DNA of 64,000 bases from Azorinus chamasolen (taxonomy: Eukaryota > Mollusca > Bivalvia > Cardiida > Solecurtidae), in NCBI GenBank assembly GCA_963576725.1, contig OY755243.1:73430106-73494105 (forward strand), in the 5' to 3' direction. Numbering within the stretch: position 1 is the first letter of the stretch; each line of letters begins with the position of its first letter. A program made the position numbers and the translations under genes. Under the pieces are notes generated by a model. The model had not been told where the DNA came from and made no database searches. It saw only the letters and a program-made list of their open reading frames with translations. Below are positions 51,326-60,804 of this stretch, piece after piece.

Positions 51326-51683
51326 AAATATACCCAATTATTGAAATGCATTTTTCCCCAAATTGCCAGAAATAGGCCTGCCTTCAGCTTAAAACAGGGA
51401 GAAGTGAGCAGACTTTCTCGAGCTCTCCAATCACCTCTGATATGAGCCGTTTTTGCAAATCCATCATCTATTTTAAAGGTTAAATACTGAAGTAAATTAA
51501 AACCTTTTAAAGTTATTTGAGATTATATGAAGATATTAGACACTTGGTAATTACTCAATCAAACTTACTTTGAAATAAAGCAATTTGAGAAAAAAATAAA
51601 TACAGTATTATTAAAGCAACACTTAAAAAAGTGTCATTAAAGCTTGTGGGAAAAGTATAATGGCCATTATATGCATGTGCACT
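51326..51683. other. Unique intronic sequence
   Basis: AT-rich; nothing recognised. Confidence 0.35.
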
Positions 51684-51934
51684 TTAACCCTTTTCCTGCT
51701 CAATATTCATGTACCATATAATGATATCATGAATATTTATTAGCTCTATTTATATGATGTAAACTTTTCAAGGATTTTTTTGGATTTGACAAAAACTGTA
51801 GAATCAAGATTTAAATCATGCCAAAAGCAAACAGAGCAGACTCTGATCAGATGACTTCTATAGGAGCCATCTGATCTGGGTCTATTCTGTTTATAAAATG
51901 CATGAAAAGGCATTAATATGAGGGAAAGGGTTAT
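51684..51934 (-). mobile_element. hpA MITE, complete
   Basis: TTAACCCTTTTCCTGCTCAA ... ATGAGGGAAAGGGTTAT, sharing the final TTAT (from TTAA) with an hpB. Confidence 0.83.
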
Positions 51935-52100
51935 CCCATTCCCTCATTGGCTATTTTTAGATCCAACCACTGAATAAATCTACCAAAAAGTTGCATTAAC
52001 TAGAGAAAAGGAAACTTTTAGAATTTATGATAAATAGAGCATTTGCTCATATATATTTTACATAGGCGTAAAAAGGCGTATGTATGGAGGAAAGGGTTAA
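51931..52100 (-). mobile_element. hpB MITE, distal arm deleted
   Basis: CCCATTCCCTCATTGGCTA; AGAGCATTTGCTCATATATA truncates the core; end ATGGAGGAAAGGGTTAA. Confidence 0.75.
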
Positions 52101-52145
52101 AACATGACTGTATACCCTCTATACAATAATCCTATGGCCAGCACT

Positions 52146-52247
52146 GTAGTAACAGATCTATGTTATTTCAAAAGCAAACAGAGCAGACCCTGATCAGATG
52201 CCTCCTACAGAAGGCATAAAAAGTACATTTATGGAGTAAGAGGTTAA
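52146..52247 (-). mobile_element. hpA hairpin-end part, distal arm deleted
   Basis: AGCAAACAGAGCAGACCCTG, CCTCCTACAG, then directly AAGGCATAAAAAG; end GGAGTAAGAGGTTAA shared with the next hpB. Confidence 0.65.
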
Positions 52248-52463
52248 CCCTTTCCTCCATAAATACGCCTTTGTAATAGTCATTTAATGAAACCATTGTG
52301 ATAAATAGAGAATTTGCTCCTATAGGAGCAAATGCTCTATTTATCACAATGGTTTCAAACTACAAAATTCTAAAAATTTCCTTTTCTCTAGTAAATGCTG
52401 CTTTTGGGTAGATTCATTCAAAGAGGTTGGGTCTAAAAAATAGCCTATGGAGGAATGGGTTAA
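52244..52463 (+). mobile_element. hpB MITE, type copy
   Basis: 220 bp, TTAA both ends. Core 52289-52356 (68 bp) is a nearly perfect palindrome with centre TTGCTCCTATAGGAGCAA. Confidence 0.9.
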
Positions 52464-52798
52464 GAAGAGTTTGACTGTACCAGTTTCTGTACAATCATAG
52501 ATTACCAAAACAAAAAGCACATAAAGCCAATATAAACCTGCATGTTAATGAGTTTGTTCTTAAGGGTTAAACAAACACTAAACAAGAATATGTTAAATAT
52601 TTCTGTTTGTAAAGACAGAGCTATACATATGCGGAGTATTAATGAAATCTTGTCAAATAAGTTTTATATTTTTTTCCACCAAGCCCAATCTTGCTGACTG
52701 TTACTACATGTTATTAGAATTGCTTCTTCGACTTTAGCTGAGATATAAGAGATTTTGATAAATATGTGTGTATCGTATTTTCAGCTTTGTAATGCATA
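52464..52798. other. Unique sequence with an hpE relic (52665-52740)
   Basis: TTTTTTTCCACCAAGCCCAA and TTATTAGAATTGCTTCTTCG match part of hpE; the remainder is unassigned. Confidence 0.4.
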
Positions 52799-52799
52799 T

Positions 52800-53032
52800 T
52801 TAACCCTTAATACTCCATAAATACGCTTTTATGCCTTTGCAAACAAAGTAGACCCAGATCAGACGGCTCTGTCAGATCAGAGGTTATGCTCTGTTTGAAT
52901 ATAATATATTTTTCTACAGTTTTTGCCATGGACAAAAATTCCTGTGTCCATATGCTATAATAAGAAAATAATCCAATTAATATTCATGATGTTATTCATT
53001 CTTACATGCATATTCATGAAGGAAAGGGTTAA
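52800..53032 (+). mobile_element. hpA MITE, tail type 1
   Basis: TTAACCCTTAATACTCC; right inner arm partly deleted (CGGCTCTGTCAGATC); end TTCATGAAGGAAAGGGTTAA. Confidence 0.82.
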
Positions 53033-53251
53033 TATCCATAAAGCAGAGCATGGTTTCATCAGTGCTACTATTATCACCTCACCTAACACATGTATAGGCA
53101 TATAGCACGAGAAATGATTTCAGCAAGGTGTGAATGACATAGATAGAATGTCTTCAACAACTGGCACTGATGCCATGCCAAGTACCTATGGCAGGTTTTA
53201 TAAGTACTGATATTTACATGTACCATCAGCCTGCACTGCTACTGCACAGTA

Positions 53252-53443
53252 CAGTAAAACTCCTCTATTTAGGATAAATATCGGTCTGTTTGAGACAGGT
53301 GGCAGCTTAATGCAAGGTGAAAGTCATGCAGAAAGCTCCTCTAGGAGCTTTCTGCATGACTTTCACCCTGCATTAAGCAGCCACCTGCCCAAAAGTATCT
53401 TAATTCTTCTCTACAATAATTTCAGTTTAGAGGGGTTTTACAT
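53252..53443. mobile_element. hpD MITE with long near-perfect hairpin
   Basis: CAGTAAAACTCCTCT at the left; right end AGAGGGGTTTTACATTA mutated. Hairpin 53297-53391 is close to perfect, centre AAAGCTCCTCTAGGAGCTTT. Confidence 0.85.
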
Positions 53444-54080
53444 TACATTCCTCTATGTCCCTAAAGACGAACAGTCTCTCAGACAAGGGTTATAAGATTC
53501 CACTCACCATTGCTGCACAAAAATATGACATGCTTATAATTTTCTTCATTATTATCCATAGAACAGTGTTAAGAGTTTCAAACAATGCCAATCTAATGGA
53601 ATGTCCAGCTACTCTGCATCAGAATCGTAACTATATGCAGAGGTGATAATTATATAGTCGACCATGTTGATCCAGATAACAATAATGGTCTGCACTGTTC
53701 GCCAAAGCAATTTCTACCATTCAATGCCAACTCCTTCAGTTGTCTATAAATTATAATACTTCAAATTCAATGTAAAAATGTTGTCATGGCAAGACTTTTG
53801 CAGACGAATTTCGATGGGTTGCTCTTTGGACCTGGTCAACATGACAAATGAATCTGTAAGCATATTTTCCTCAACAAGATTTTTAAAAAAAATAATTTCA
53901 AGCCAAACCCAGGACCTGTTCCTATCTTCATTTTCAATAATCAACAATGTTCACTTTTGATGAAAACATGTTATATGAATTGTAATGCAGACAAATATAC
54001 ATTAGTAACAATAAGAATTCAATTTGAAGTTTGCAAGCAATATCAGTGGCTGAGATAAAATGTGTAAATTAAAATATTGT
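53444..54080. other. Unique intronic sequence
   Basis: Short chance frames on both strands (e.g. 53744-53947 minus); no splice-bounded candidate seen. Confidence 0.4.
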
Positions 54081-54146
54081 CTCTTCAAGCTGATTCCAAG
54101 ATTGGTTAAGCCACGTGGTTCAGTGGAGAAATGATGATCTTAGTTT
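54080..54146 (-). mobile_element. hpE half
   Basis: TCTCTTCAAGCTGATTCC ... TTCAGTGGAGAAATGATG. Confidence 0.4.
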
Positions 54147-54306
54147 TTAACCTTTTACTCCATAGATATGCCTTTCTATGCCTTTGCAAACAGAGTAGAC
54201 CCAGATCAGACGGCTCCTGTAGGAGCCGTCTTATGACGTAATACAGATCTGATTCTACACTTTCTGTCTTGGTTTAAAATTTGTGTGTTCATCTGTTATT
54301 TAAAGA
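54147..54306 (+). mobile_element. hpA MITE, right arm and tail end lost
   Basis: Left arm and centre GGCTCCTGTAGGAGCCGTCT, then directly TATGACGTAATACAGATC; stops in the tail. Confidence 0.7.
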
Positions 54307-54466
54307 GCAATGATTACAAATCTTTTTCTATACTAGAGGAATACAATTGTCTGGGTACTACTTAATTTCTATCACCAACTGCACACGTTTGTCAATAAAC
54401 CAATAGCAACTTTTGTCATACGAAACAAAAGTATTCATGTAACTGCAGTTGTAAGTGCAAATATGT

Positions 54467-54591
54467 TTAACCCTTTCCCTCGAATAAAATGCTGATTAAT
54501 GCCTTTGCAAACAAAGTAGACCTAGATCAGAGACCTGGGTCTTCTCTGTTTGCAAAGGCATGAAAGGCGTATTTATGAAGTAAAGGGTTAA
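54467..54591. mobile_element. hpA tail-less copy
   Basis: 125 bp, hairpin-near ends both sides (TTAACCCTTTCCCTCGAATA / GAAGTAAAGGGTTAA), centre deleted. Same length as the copy at 37346. Confidence 0.75.
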
Positions 54592-54611
54592 TTAACGAAA
54601 TTCAGTGCTTG

Positions 54612-54752
54612 TTAACCCTTTACTCCATGAATATTCGTATAAGAAATAATGACATCATGAATATTAATTAGCTTAATGCTAAATATAATGGCATATGGGT
54701 GAACTTAGTGTTTGCAAAGGCATAAAGGCGTATTCATGGAATAAATGGTTAA
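54612..54752 (-). mobile_element. hpA MITE, hairpin mostly deleted
   Basis: TTAACCCTTTACTCCATGAA tail jumps to AGTGTTTGCAAAGGCATAAA; end GGAATAAATGGTTAA. Confidence 0.75.
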
Positions 54753-54806
54753 CCTTTCCCTGTTCTATGTGTAATAAATGGTTAACCTTTCCCTGTTCTA
54801 TGTTTA
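54741..54806. repeat. 33-bp tandem duplication at a MITE junction
   Basis: ATAAATGGTTAACCTTTCCC ... TTCTATGT occurs at 54741 and again at 54774, spanning the junction of two hpA elements. Confidence 0.8.
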
Positions 54807-55027
54807 TTTCATATTTCAATATCTACTGAATATTCATGAACTAAATAGTTGTAATTGATGAAAGCTAGAAAATTGTAGTCATTTTAGAAAGTAAAGAAAC
54901 ATCTCTTTCAAATTCCATTAGCAAACTGAGCAGACCCTGATCAGACGGCTCCTATAGAAGCCATCTGATCTGGGTCTACTCTGTTTGCAAATTCTTGAAA
55001 AGACGTTTATATGAAGCAAAGGGCTAA
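54782..55027 (-). mobile_element. hpA MITE, tail type 2
   Basis: TTAACCTTTCCCTGTTCTAT; CTACTGAATATTCATGAAC; clean hairpin (centre GGCTCCTATAGAAGCC); end ATGAAGCAAAGGGCTAA. Confidence 0.82.
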
Positions 55028-55182
55028 GTGTTTACTGCAAGATCCTGATTTACTACTTGTGTAATTGCGCAACACAAAGCACACATGTATACATTTGTAA
55101 AAGTATGATATGTAAAATTTTCCTTATTGCCCCTGAACCATTTAAATAGATATCCATCCCAGATCATATCAATTGTTCAGTT

Positions 55183-55383
55183 TTAAACCGCTCTAAACCA
55201 GAAACTCAGCAGAGACGAACCTAGATCCTTATAGGTAGGTAGCTGTTTGATACAGGATGAAAGTCATGCAGAAAGTTCCTTTGGGAGCTTTCTGTATGAC
55301 TTTCCACCTGCATTAAGCTGCCAACTATCTTACAGACTGGCATTGATGCTATAATGAACATCCAGTTTAAAGGGATTTACTCA
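55183..55383. mobile_element. hpD MITE, decayed ends
   Basis: GTAGGTAGCTGTTTGATACA ... centre AAGTTCCTTTGGGAGCTT ... GCATTAAGCTGCCAACT; AACCGCTCTAAACC / TTTAAAGGGATTT. Confidence 0.65.
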
Positions 55384-55527
55384 CTGGCACTGATTTTATT
55401 ATATTATACTATATTATTACCCAATGGTGCTCAGCAATTTCATCTGCATTAAAAAAATTCTGCAAAAAAATGTTTTCTGCTAAATTCCTCAATTTCCTGT
55501 GGTCAAAATTTCCTTACACTCACCAAT

Positions 55528-55610
55528 ACAGTCAGTGTGTTAAACAGTTTTGATCCTGATGAGACATCAAGTGACTAGTTGTTTCATCTATATCCAGAAT
55601 GTTCACATAA
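55528..55610 (+). mobile_element. hpF element
   Basis: TTAAACAGTTTTGATCCTGA ... GACATCAAGTGACTAGTTG ... TCATC. Confidence 0.55.
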
Positions 55611-55625
55611 GTTATCATAATCATA

Positions 55626-55868
55626 TATCCCTTTCCTTCATATAAATGTGTTTTCATGCCATTGCAAACATAATTGACCCAGATTAGATAGTTCCTGTAG
55701 AGTCGCCTGATCAGGGTCTGCTCTGTTTGCTTATAACTGTATGACAGATCCGACTAGTTTCTACCAATATATCCTTGTACAAAATGCCATCATAACAAAA
55801 CAAAAAAAAAATAAAAAAAATATTCATGATATCATTATTTCTTATAGGAATATTCAACAGGGAAGGGA
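55626..55868 (+). mobile_element. hpA MITE with A-rich insertion in tail
   Basis: CCCTTTCCTTCATATAAATG; hairpin diverged; an A run replaces part of the tail; end ATTCAACAGGGAAGG. Confidence 0.75.
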
Positions 55869-56223
55869 GTATTCAGTGCTAGAAGTGTGTTAAGTGTGTG
55901 ACTGAACTGGGTTCTATGGCACTGTGACACTAAATAAGTCATAAAGCATGCAAAATTAATGTTGGAACATTATTGGCAGTGATCATATGCCTCATCTCCT
56001 TATGGTCCTCTGTATCAATGAAGTGTGATTTCACAAACTGGATTTGCATTTTTCTCTGATCTTGCAGATTTCAAGATGTTTTCTATGATTTTTCCAATGT
56101 TGTTGTCATAGCAACCACCGATTGTCATGACTGAAATGATTGGTATTACTCTAACATTAGAAAATGCTTAACAAGCAGGTCTTAGCTTGGTCACTTGTTT
56201 TAGTTTCTCGAGGATCTTATTCA

Positions 56224-56383
56224 AGGATAGATAGGATGGATGGATGGATGGATGGATGGATGGATGGATGGATGGGATGGATGGGATGGATGGATGGATG
56301 GATGGACGGACGGACGGACGGACAAATGGATAGATGGATGGATGGATGGATGGATGGATGGATGGGTGGATGGATGGATGGAT
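56224..56383. repeat. GGAT microsatellite
   Basis: About 160 bp of GGAT with GGAC and GGGAT interruptions. It yields a spurious MDGWMDGW frame. Confidence 0.95.
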
Positions 56384-56405
56384 TTGTAACCCCTCCTCAA
56401 ACCCC

Positions 56406-56847
56406 TATTACCCTTTACCTGTCACCAACACCTTTTGATGCCTAACAAACAGAGTTGACCCAGATCTGCTCTGTTTGTTAACCCTTTCCTTCTTATAAAA
56501 TGCTTTTTCACACATTTGCAAACAGAGTAGACCCAGATCAGGGTCTGTTCGGTTTGCCAATGGAATGATAGATCGGTTTCTTTACTTTCTAAAATGGCTA
56601 CAATGTTCCACCTTTCATAATTCATTATAAATATTTTATCCATGAATATTCAGTAGGTATTAAAATTTGGAATGAGCGTAGAACAGGGAAAGGCATAATG
56701 AAACAATATTTATCCGATTCAATAGTTTCTGCAATGGTAAAATATTCTCTTGCTCACCATGACGTTATAACACTAACAATTTGAACAGCTATAATTAATA
56801 TTTCTTGCATATATTATATAATATATAATCATGAGGTAATGGGTTAA
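56406..56847 (+). mobile_element. hpA MITE interrupted by another hpA at an internal TTAA
   Basis: Left TTACCCTTTACCTGTC with a minimal hairpin (ACAAACAGAGTTGACCCAG / CTGCTCTGTTTG); the tail resumes at TGAAACAATATTTATCC (56699) and ends GAGGTAATGGGTTAA. Confidence 0.75.
56478..56698 (+). mobile_element. hpA MITE, tail type 2, nested
   Basis: TTAACCCTTTCCTTCTTATA ... GAACAGGGAAAGGCATAA; hairpin centre deleted; interrupts the host at CTGTTTG-TTAA-TGAAA. Confidence 0.82.
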
Positions 56848-56849
56848 CC

Positions 56850-57980
56850 AACAGGTCTTAGCTAGCCTTGACACTTGGTTAGTTTCTCCATATCAATTAC
56901 TGCATGGATAGAAAGACTGGCAGAGTAGAGACTGAGAGCCAGTCCCTAGCCTCTTAAACAAAGCAGGTAGACTTACAAAAATTAAGTGTAGACAAAAATA
57001 AGTGACAGATGTACATGCTGGAGTAAAACTGACTGTCCATTGTACCTACTTTCATGGTCACGAATATCCACTCTACCTATCCATTATCTGGCTGTATATC
57101 GAATTCAACATTGACATTAGCTGATTAATTTCGGTGTATTCAATTAACCTTACAGTTTCAAGTAAGCTGTGCCTCCCACTGCATGAAGGAAATTCACACC
57201 GGTCGCAAATCGATGAATATAACTCACGTCTGAGTCATATCCTCAACATGACATCTCTCACAATCTTCCCGGAATTTACTCTTCTAACCACTAGCAAATC
57301 CAATTACACAATTAAATACCCACGTATTGCACGGAATAATTTCATTTGTGACTTCAATGTAAACCCGTGTGGTGGGGTAACGCTTGACTGAACATCCGAT
57401 ACCGAAATCTCACATGGGTCCACTGATAAACAGACAACGCCGGTGAATTATCCACGGCCACGCCAGATTCAGAATATTTACAAATAAATCAAGAAATATC
57501 CTCACCATGTGTGTACTCTATACCACTCGTTAAAGCCAATATTTACACACAATACGGCAAATATTTTTACGAACCTCATTCACTGGAATTCTGCAACTAC
57601 ACAAGATGGCTGTTCAAAGTGATGACATCATACCCTTGTGTACTACCGCTACACATAGGTCAATTATTCTCATATTTTATGCAAATAATTCGCATTAATT
57701 TATCCACCAATTGTGAATATGTACAAACATTGTAAGTGACCACAGGCATAGGTTTTTATTGCAATATGCTAATTTAAACAATGTATTCTGCAGACAAACG
57801 GTACAGCCTAGTTTCGATATTGATATTTATATTCAGCCATGCATGTCCACTGCATCACTGTATATGATTGGTTAATGTTGAGTGATGTCATTAGTCTGTC
57901 CTCAGCAGCCCAGGTGGGACATGTGGTATTTGGCGCCAACTGTCACATTCTTTAATTGGCCAATTAAGATGCCTGAGACT
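56850..57980 (-). promoter_or_regulatory. Repeat-free, CpG-richer island: possible upstream promoter / non-coding first exon
   Basis: About 1.1 kb contains no hairpin element. CpG is locally frequent (e.g. 57195-57470) against a CpG-poor background. On the minus strand AACT|GTAAGG near 57155 could be a donor for a non-coding exon that would splice to the acceptor at 48373. An 85-codon plus-strand frame at 57134-57391 has no recognisable family and is probably chance. The promoter role is inference only. Confidence 0.25.
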
Positions 57981-57988
57981 TGAAATAA

Positions 57989-59288
57989 CAGGCCCGTACC
58001 CAGGTGGGGGGCTAGGGGGCCCGGGCCCCCCCAGCTGGCTGCCAAGATACCATTTTTGTTAATGGGCCCCTTTTTAGTTTTCAGCTAGATTTACCGTTTT
58101 GAATTGTACCAAGGCAATTTTAGTGACTGATATTTTCCTACCTCGGGGAGATTATCTTTTAGTTATCTACACAGACAGGCCACCTGTCATGCTGTGATCC
58201 ACGCTTGGCCTATTTTAGTATGGACCAATCAGGGGAACCCCCAGCGGAAAACACCCGAATTACGTAATCACGAGTTGGTTCCAGTTTTTGCTATACTGGA
58301 GTTTAGCAAATAAATTGTTCAGGAACCAGTCGTGTCAAAATGCAAATTGCTGCATTTCCACAAATACCGCATGTGGCATGTATATAAATTAAGCGAGGAA
58401 ACATTGTCGCAAAATTAAGACGACGGGAATGACGTTTCAAGACGCTATAGCATAGCTACAAAAAGCAGTATGCACTTCGACCAATAAGCGTTTTACTGAC
58501 ATTGATCAGTAACTGGTAATGAAAAAATAACTCTGAACATTTCGAATGATTAAAAAGTAAAAATGATCTTCGTCGCCAGGCCGATTGTACTGAATAAATC
58601 GAGGTTTCTTAATGTTTTTTTCATGGATTTGTTTTGTAACTTGAGATTGGGATTTTTCCTCCAAAAATATGGGTTACAAAACACACCTTTTGCTATTGGG
58701 AATATACCCGAATAAGGGCTATAAAATCAGCCAAAATATTATTGTAAAATGGAATGTCTTTTTCATTGTATGCATAAATCTGTTATAACCAGGTGAGCGA
58801 ATAATTAAGGGCCATCATGACCCACTTGGTAAACTGTAACATTTGATGTTTGTAGTTTTGATCAGGGTTATTTTCACATTTAGAATAAAGACATAAGCGG
58901 ATGCTAGTTCTGAGATGAATAATGCAGAGTCTGGCCAATGGCAAAAAACTTTAATCATGTTCATATGCGTGTCTGTCAATCGCAAAAAAACCCTTTAGCC
59001 TTGATCACAACTTTTGGTGTTAGTATAATTTGTATGAAGTCCCTGCATTAAACATTGGTGATCATTCATCATGCTTTAAATCTATACACTGAAATCCAGG
59101 TGTAAAAAGGGAGCCGATTTTCTATATTATAACATAAAATTATATCTTAATAGAGTGATTCAGATAGCAGGATATTGCACCATTCAAAGCGGCATACTAA
59201 AAAAAATTCGACTACCGGGAGGGGACACCCCTCTCGTGCCCACCCCAACTAGGCCCCCCCCAGCAAAAAAATTCTGGGTACGGCCCTG
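57989..59288. mobile_element. 1.3-kb TIR element with G/C-run ends
   Basis: CAGGCCCGTACCCAG and the inverted CAGGGCCGTACCCAG (14 of 15 bp), each followed inside by runs of G and GGGCC. Flanked by AATAA on both sides (57984-57988, 59289-59293). The interior lacks a long frame. CAGGGCCG ends recall hAT-type elements, but those make 8-bp duplications, so the class is open. Confidence 0.72.
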
Positions 59289-59293
59289 AATAA

Positions 59294-60036
59294 TACCAAT
59301 AATTACACACATAGAATTTCTCATAATGGTTTATATTGTTTTTCATGGATATTGTCAGAAATTAGTGTTATAATAAAAACGAACAACCGCGGCATTAATA
59401 GCATCATCAAATAGACCATGACCCGCTGTTGGCGACTAATTGTTAATGATGATTATGATGACGATTGTAATTCTTCTTTTTCTCTCCCTTCTTCTTTTTT
59501 ATTACCACGACAAAGACGTCGACAGTTAAATTAGTGATGACCGATCGGTGATGATGATTACGATGACAATAACGATACCGAACTTAGTAAATCTATAAAC
59601 ATATTTTTGTTTCATATATCATTTCATTAAAATGGGTCGGGCCACAAGTTCAATCAACATTAGTTTCCCATTATTTTAGTATAAACATAATTATGCTGAC
59701 GAACTAACCAAATAGTCTTAGTGTGTCCGCATACTAAAAGTGCAGAAGCTGTTTTGATAAAAGTGCATATGATCACTAAGCCCGTGTTACAGGCGGTGCC
59801 AGGTTTGATAAGAATTTGGGTGGGCCTCTTTCTTTTTAATATTTTTGTTTGTTATCAAAATTGTTTTATCTCCATGTCCGTATTTTGACAAATTTGTTAG
59901 TGATGCCTAGAAACGACAACTCTGTTGTCAAGTTATTCGAGCGTCTGTCCTTCACTGTAACAGGTGGCACGTTCGAATGTGTATACTTATATGACTACCA
60001 TAACTAAATCAGGTCAAGTCAATATTTAGAATATGA
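59294..60036. other. Unique sequence with GATGATTA-type low complexity (59450-59575)
   Basis: Imperfect GATGATGATTATGATGACG repeats; otherwise nothing recognised. Confidence 0.45.
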
Positions 60037-60283
60037 ATAACCCTTTACTCCATAATTACGCCTCTTAAATCATTTACAAACAGGATAGACTCAGACTAGA
60101 CGATCCCTGTAGGAGCCGTCTGATCAGGGTCTGCTGTATTTGTTTTCAAAATAACATATATCTACATATACACTTTCTGCCATGGTAAAAGCACTTATTC
60201 CCGATGCTATTATTAAACATTAGCTACGTCATTCCGTGCAGTCATTATTTCTGATATGAATATTCATGGAGTACAGGGATAAC
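60037..60283 (+). mobile_element. hpA MITE, tail type 1
   Basis: ATAACCCTTTACTCCATAAT; hairpin with many transitions; end TTCATGGAGTACAGGGATAA. Confidence 0.78.
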
Positions 60284-60332
60284 AGCTTTAACCAGTTGAG
60301 TATAAGTAACTCTTATCTGCAACACTGTCCGA

Positions 60333-60555
60333 TGTTTTTCCCTGTTCAATTTTCATGTAAGAAATATATACGACATTGTGATTATTTATTAGCTGAATAT
60401 TTATAATGTTCGCGGTTTTCAATGGATTTTTTGGCTTTGATTAAAACTGTAGAATCACGTCTATATAAGGTCATAAGCAAACAGGGTTGACCCTGATCAG
60501 ACGGCTCCTACAGGAGCCGTCTGATCTGGGTCTACTCTGCAAAGGGAAGGGCTAG
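60333..60555 (-). mobile_element. hpA MITE, hairpin-near end shortened
   Basis: TTTCCCTGTTCAATTTTCAT; hairpin centre GGCTCCTACAGGAGCC; after CTACTCTGCAAAGGG the end is compressed. Confidence 0.75.
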
Positions 60556-60804
60556 ATCGACGGTGTTTCGTGTACCCTCTGTTTGACGTCATCAGTTTGT
60601 GTGATGCATCTAAAAATAGTACTGGAATTCCCCTTTATCTAAAAATACTGCAAGTCTAATAAAGATCAGGTGATGTGCACTACAAATATACTACGACTAA
60701 TAAAGAAAATATACAGAAAACATGTTTAAGTTGTCTTTTTGTGAATATGACAAAATAATCTATTTCATAGTTGATATCTATGATAATGATGCTTTGGTAG
60801 ATTT

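Noticed and set aside
56164..56445. Frame rich in MDGWMDGW
   Set aside because: Translation of the GGAT microsatellite.
57134..57391. 85-codon plus-strand frame in the CpG-richer island
   Set aside because: Composition not protein-like and no recognisable domain; kept only as part of a possible promoter region.
57989..59288. Firm assignment to hAT
   Set aside because: The ends look similar, but the flanking duplication is 5 bp and no transposase sequence is visible.
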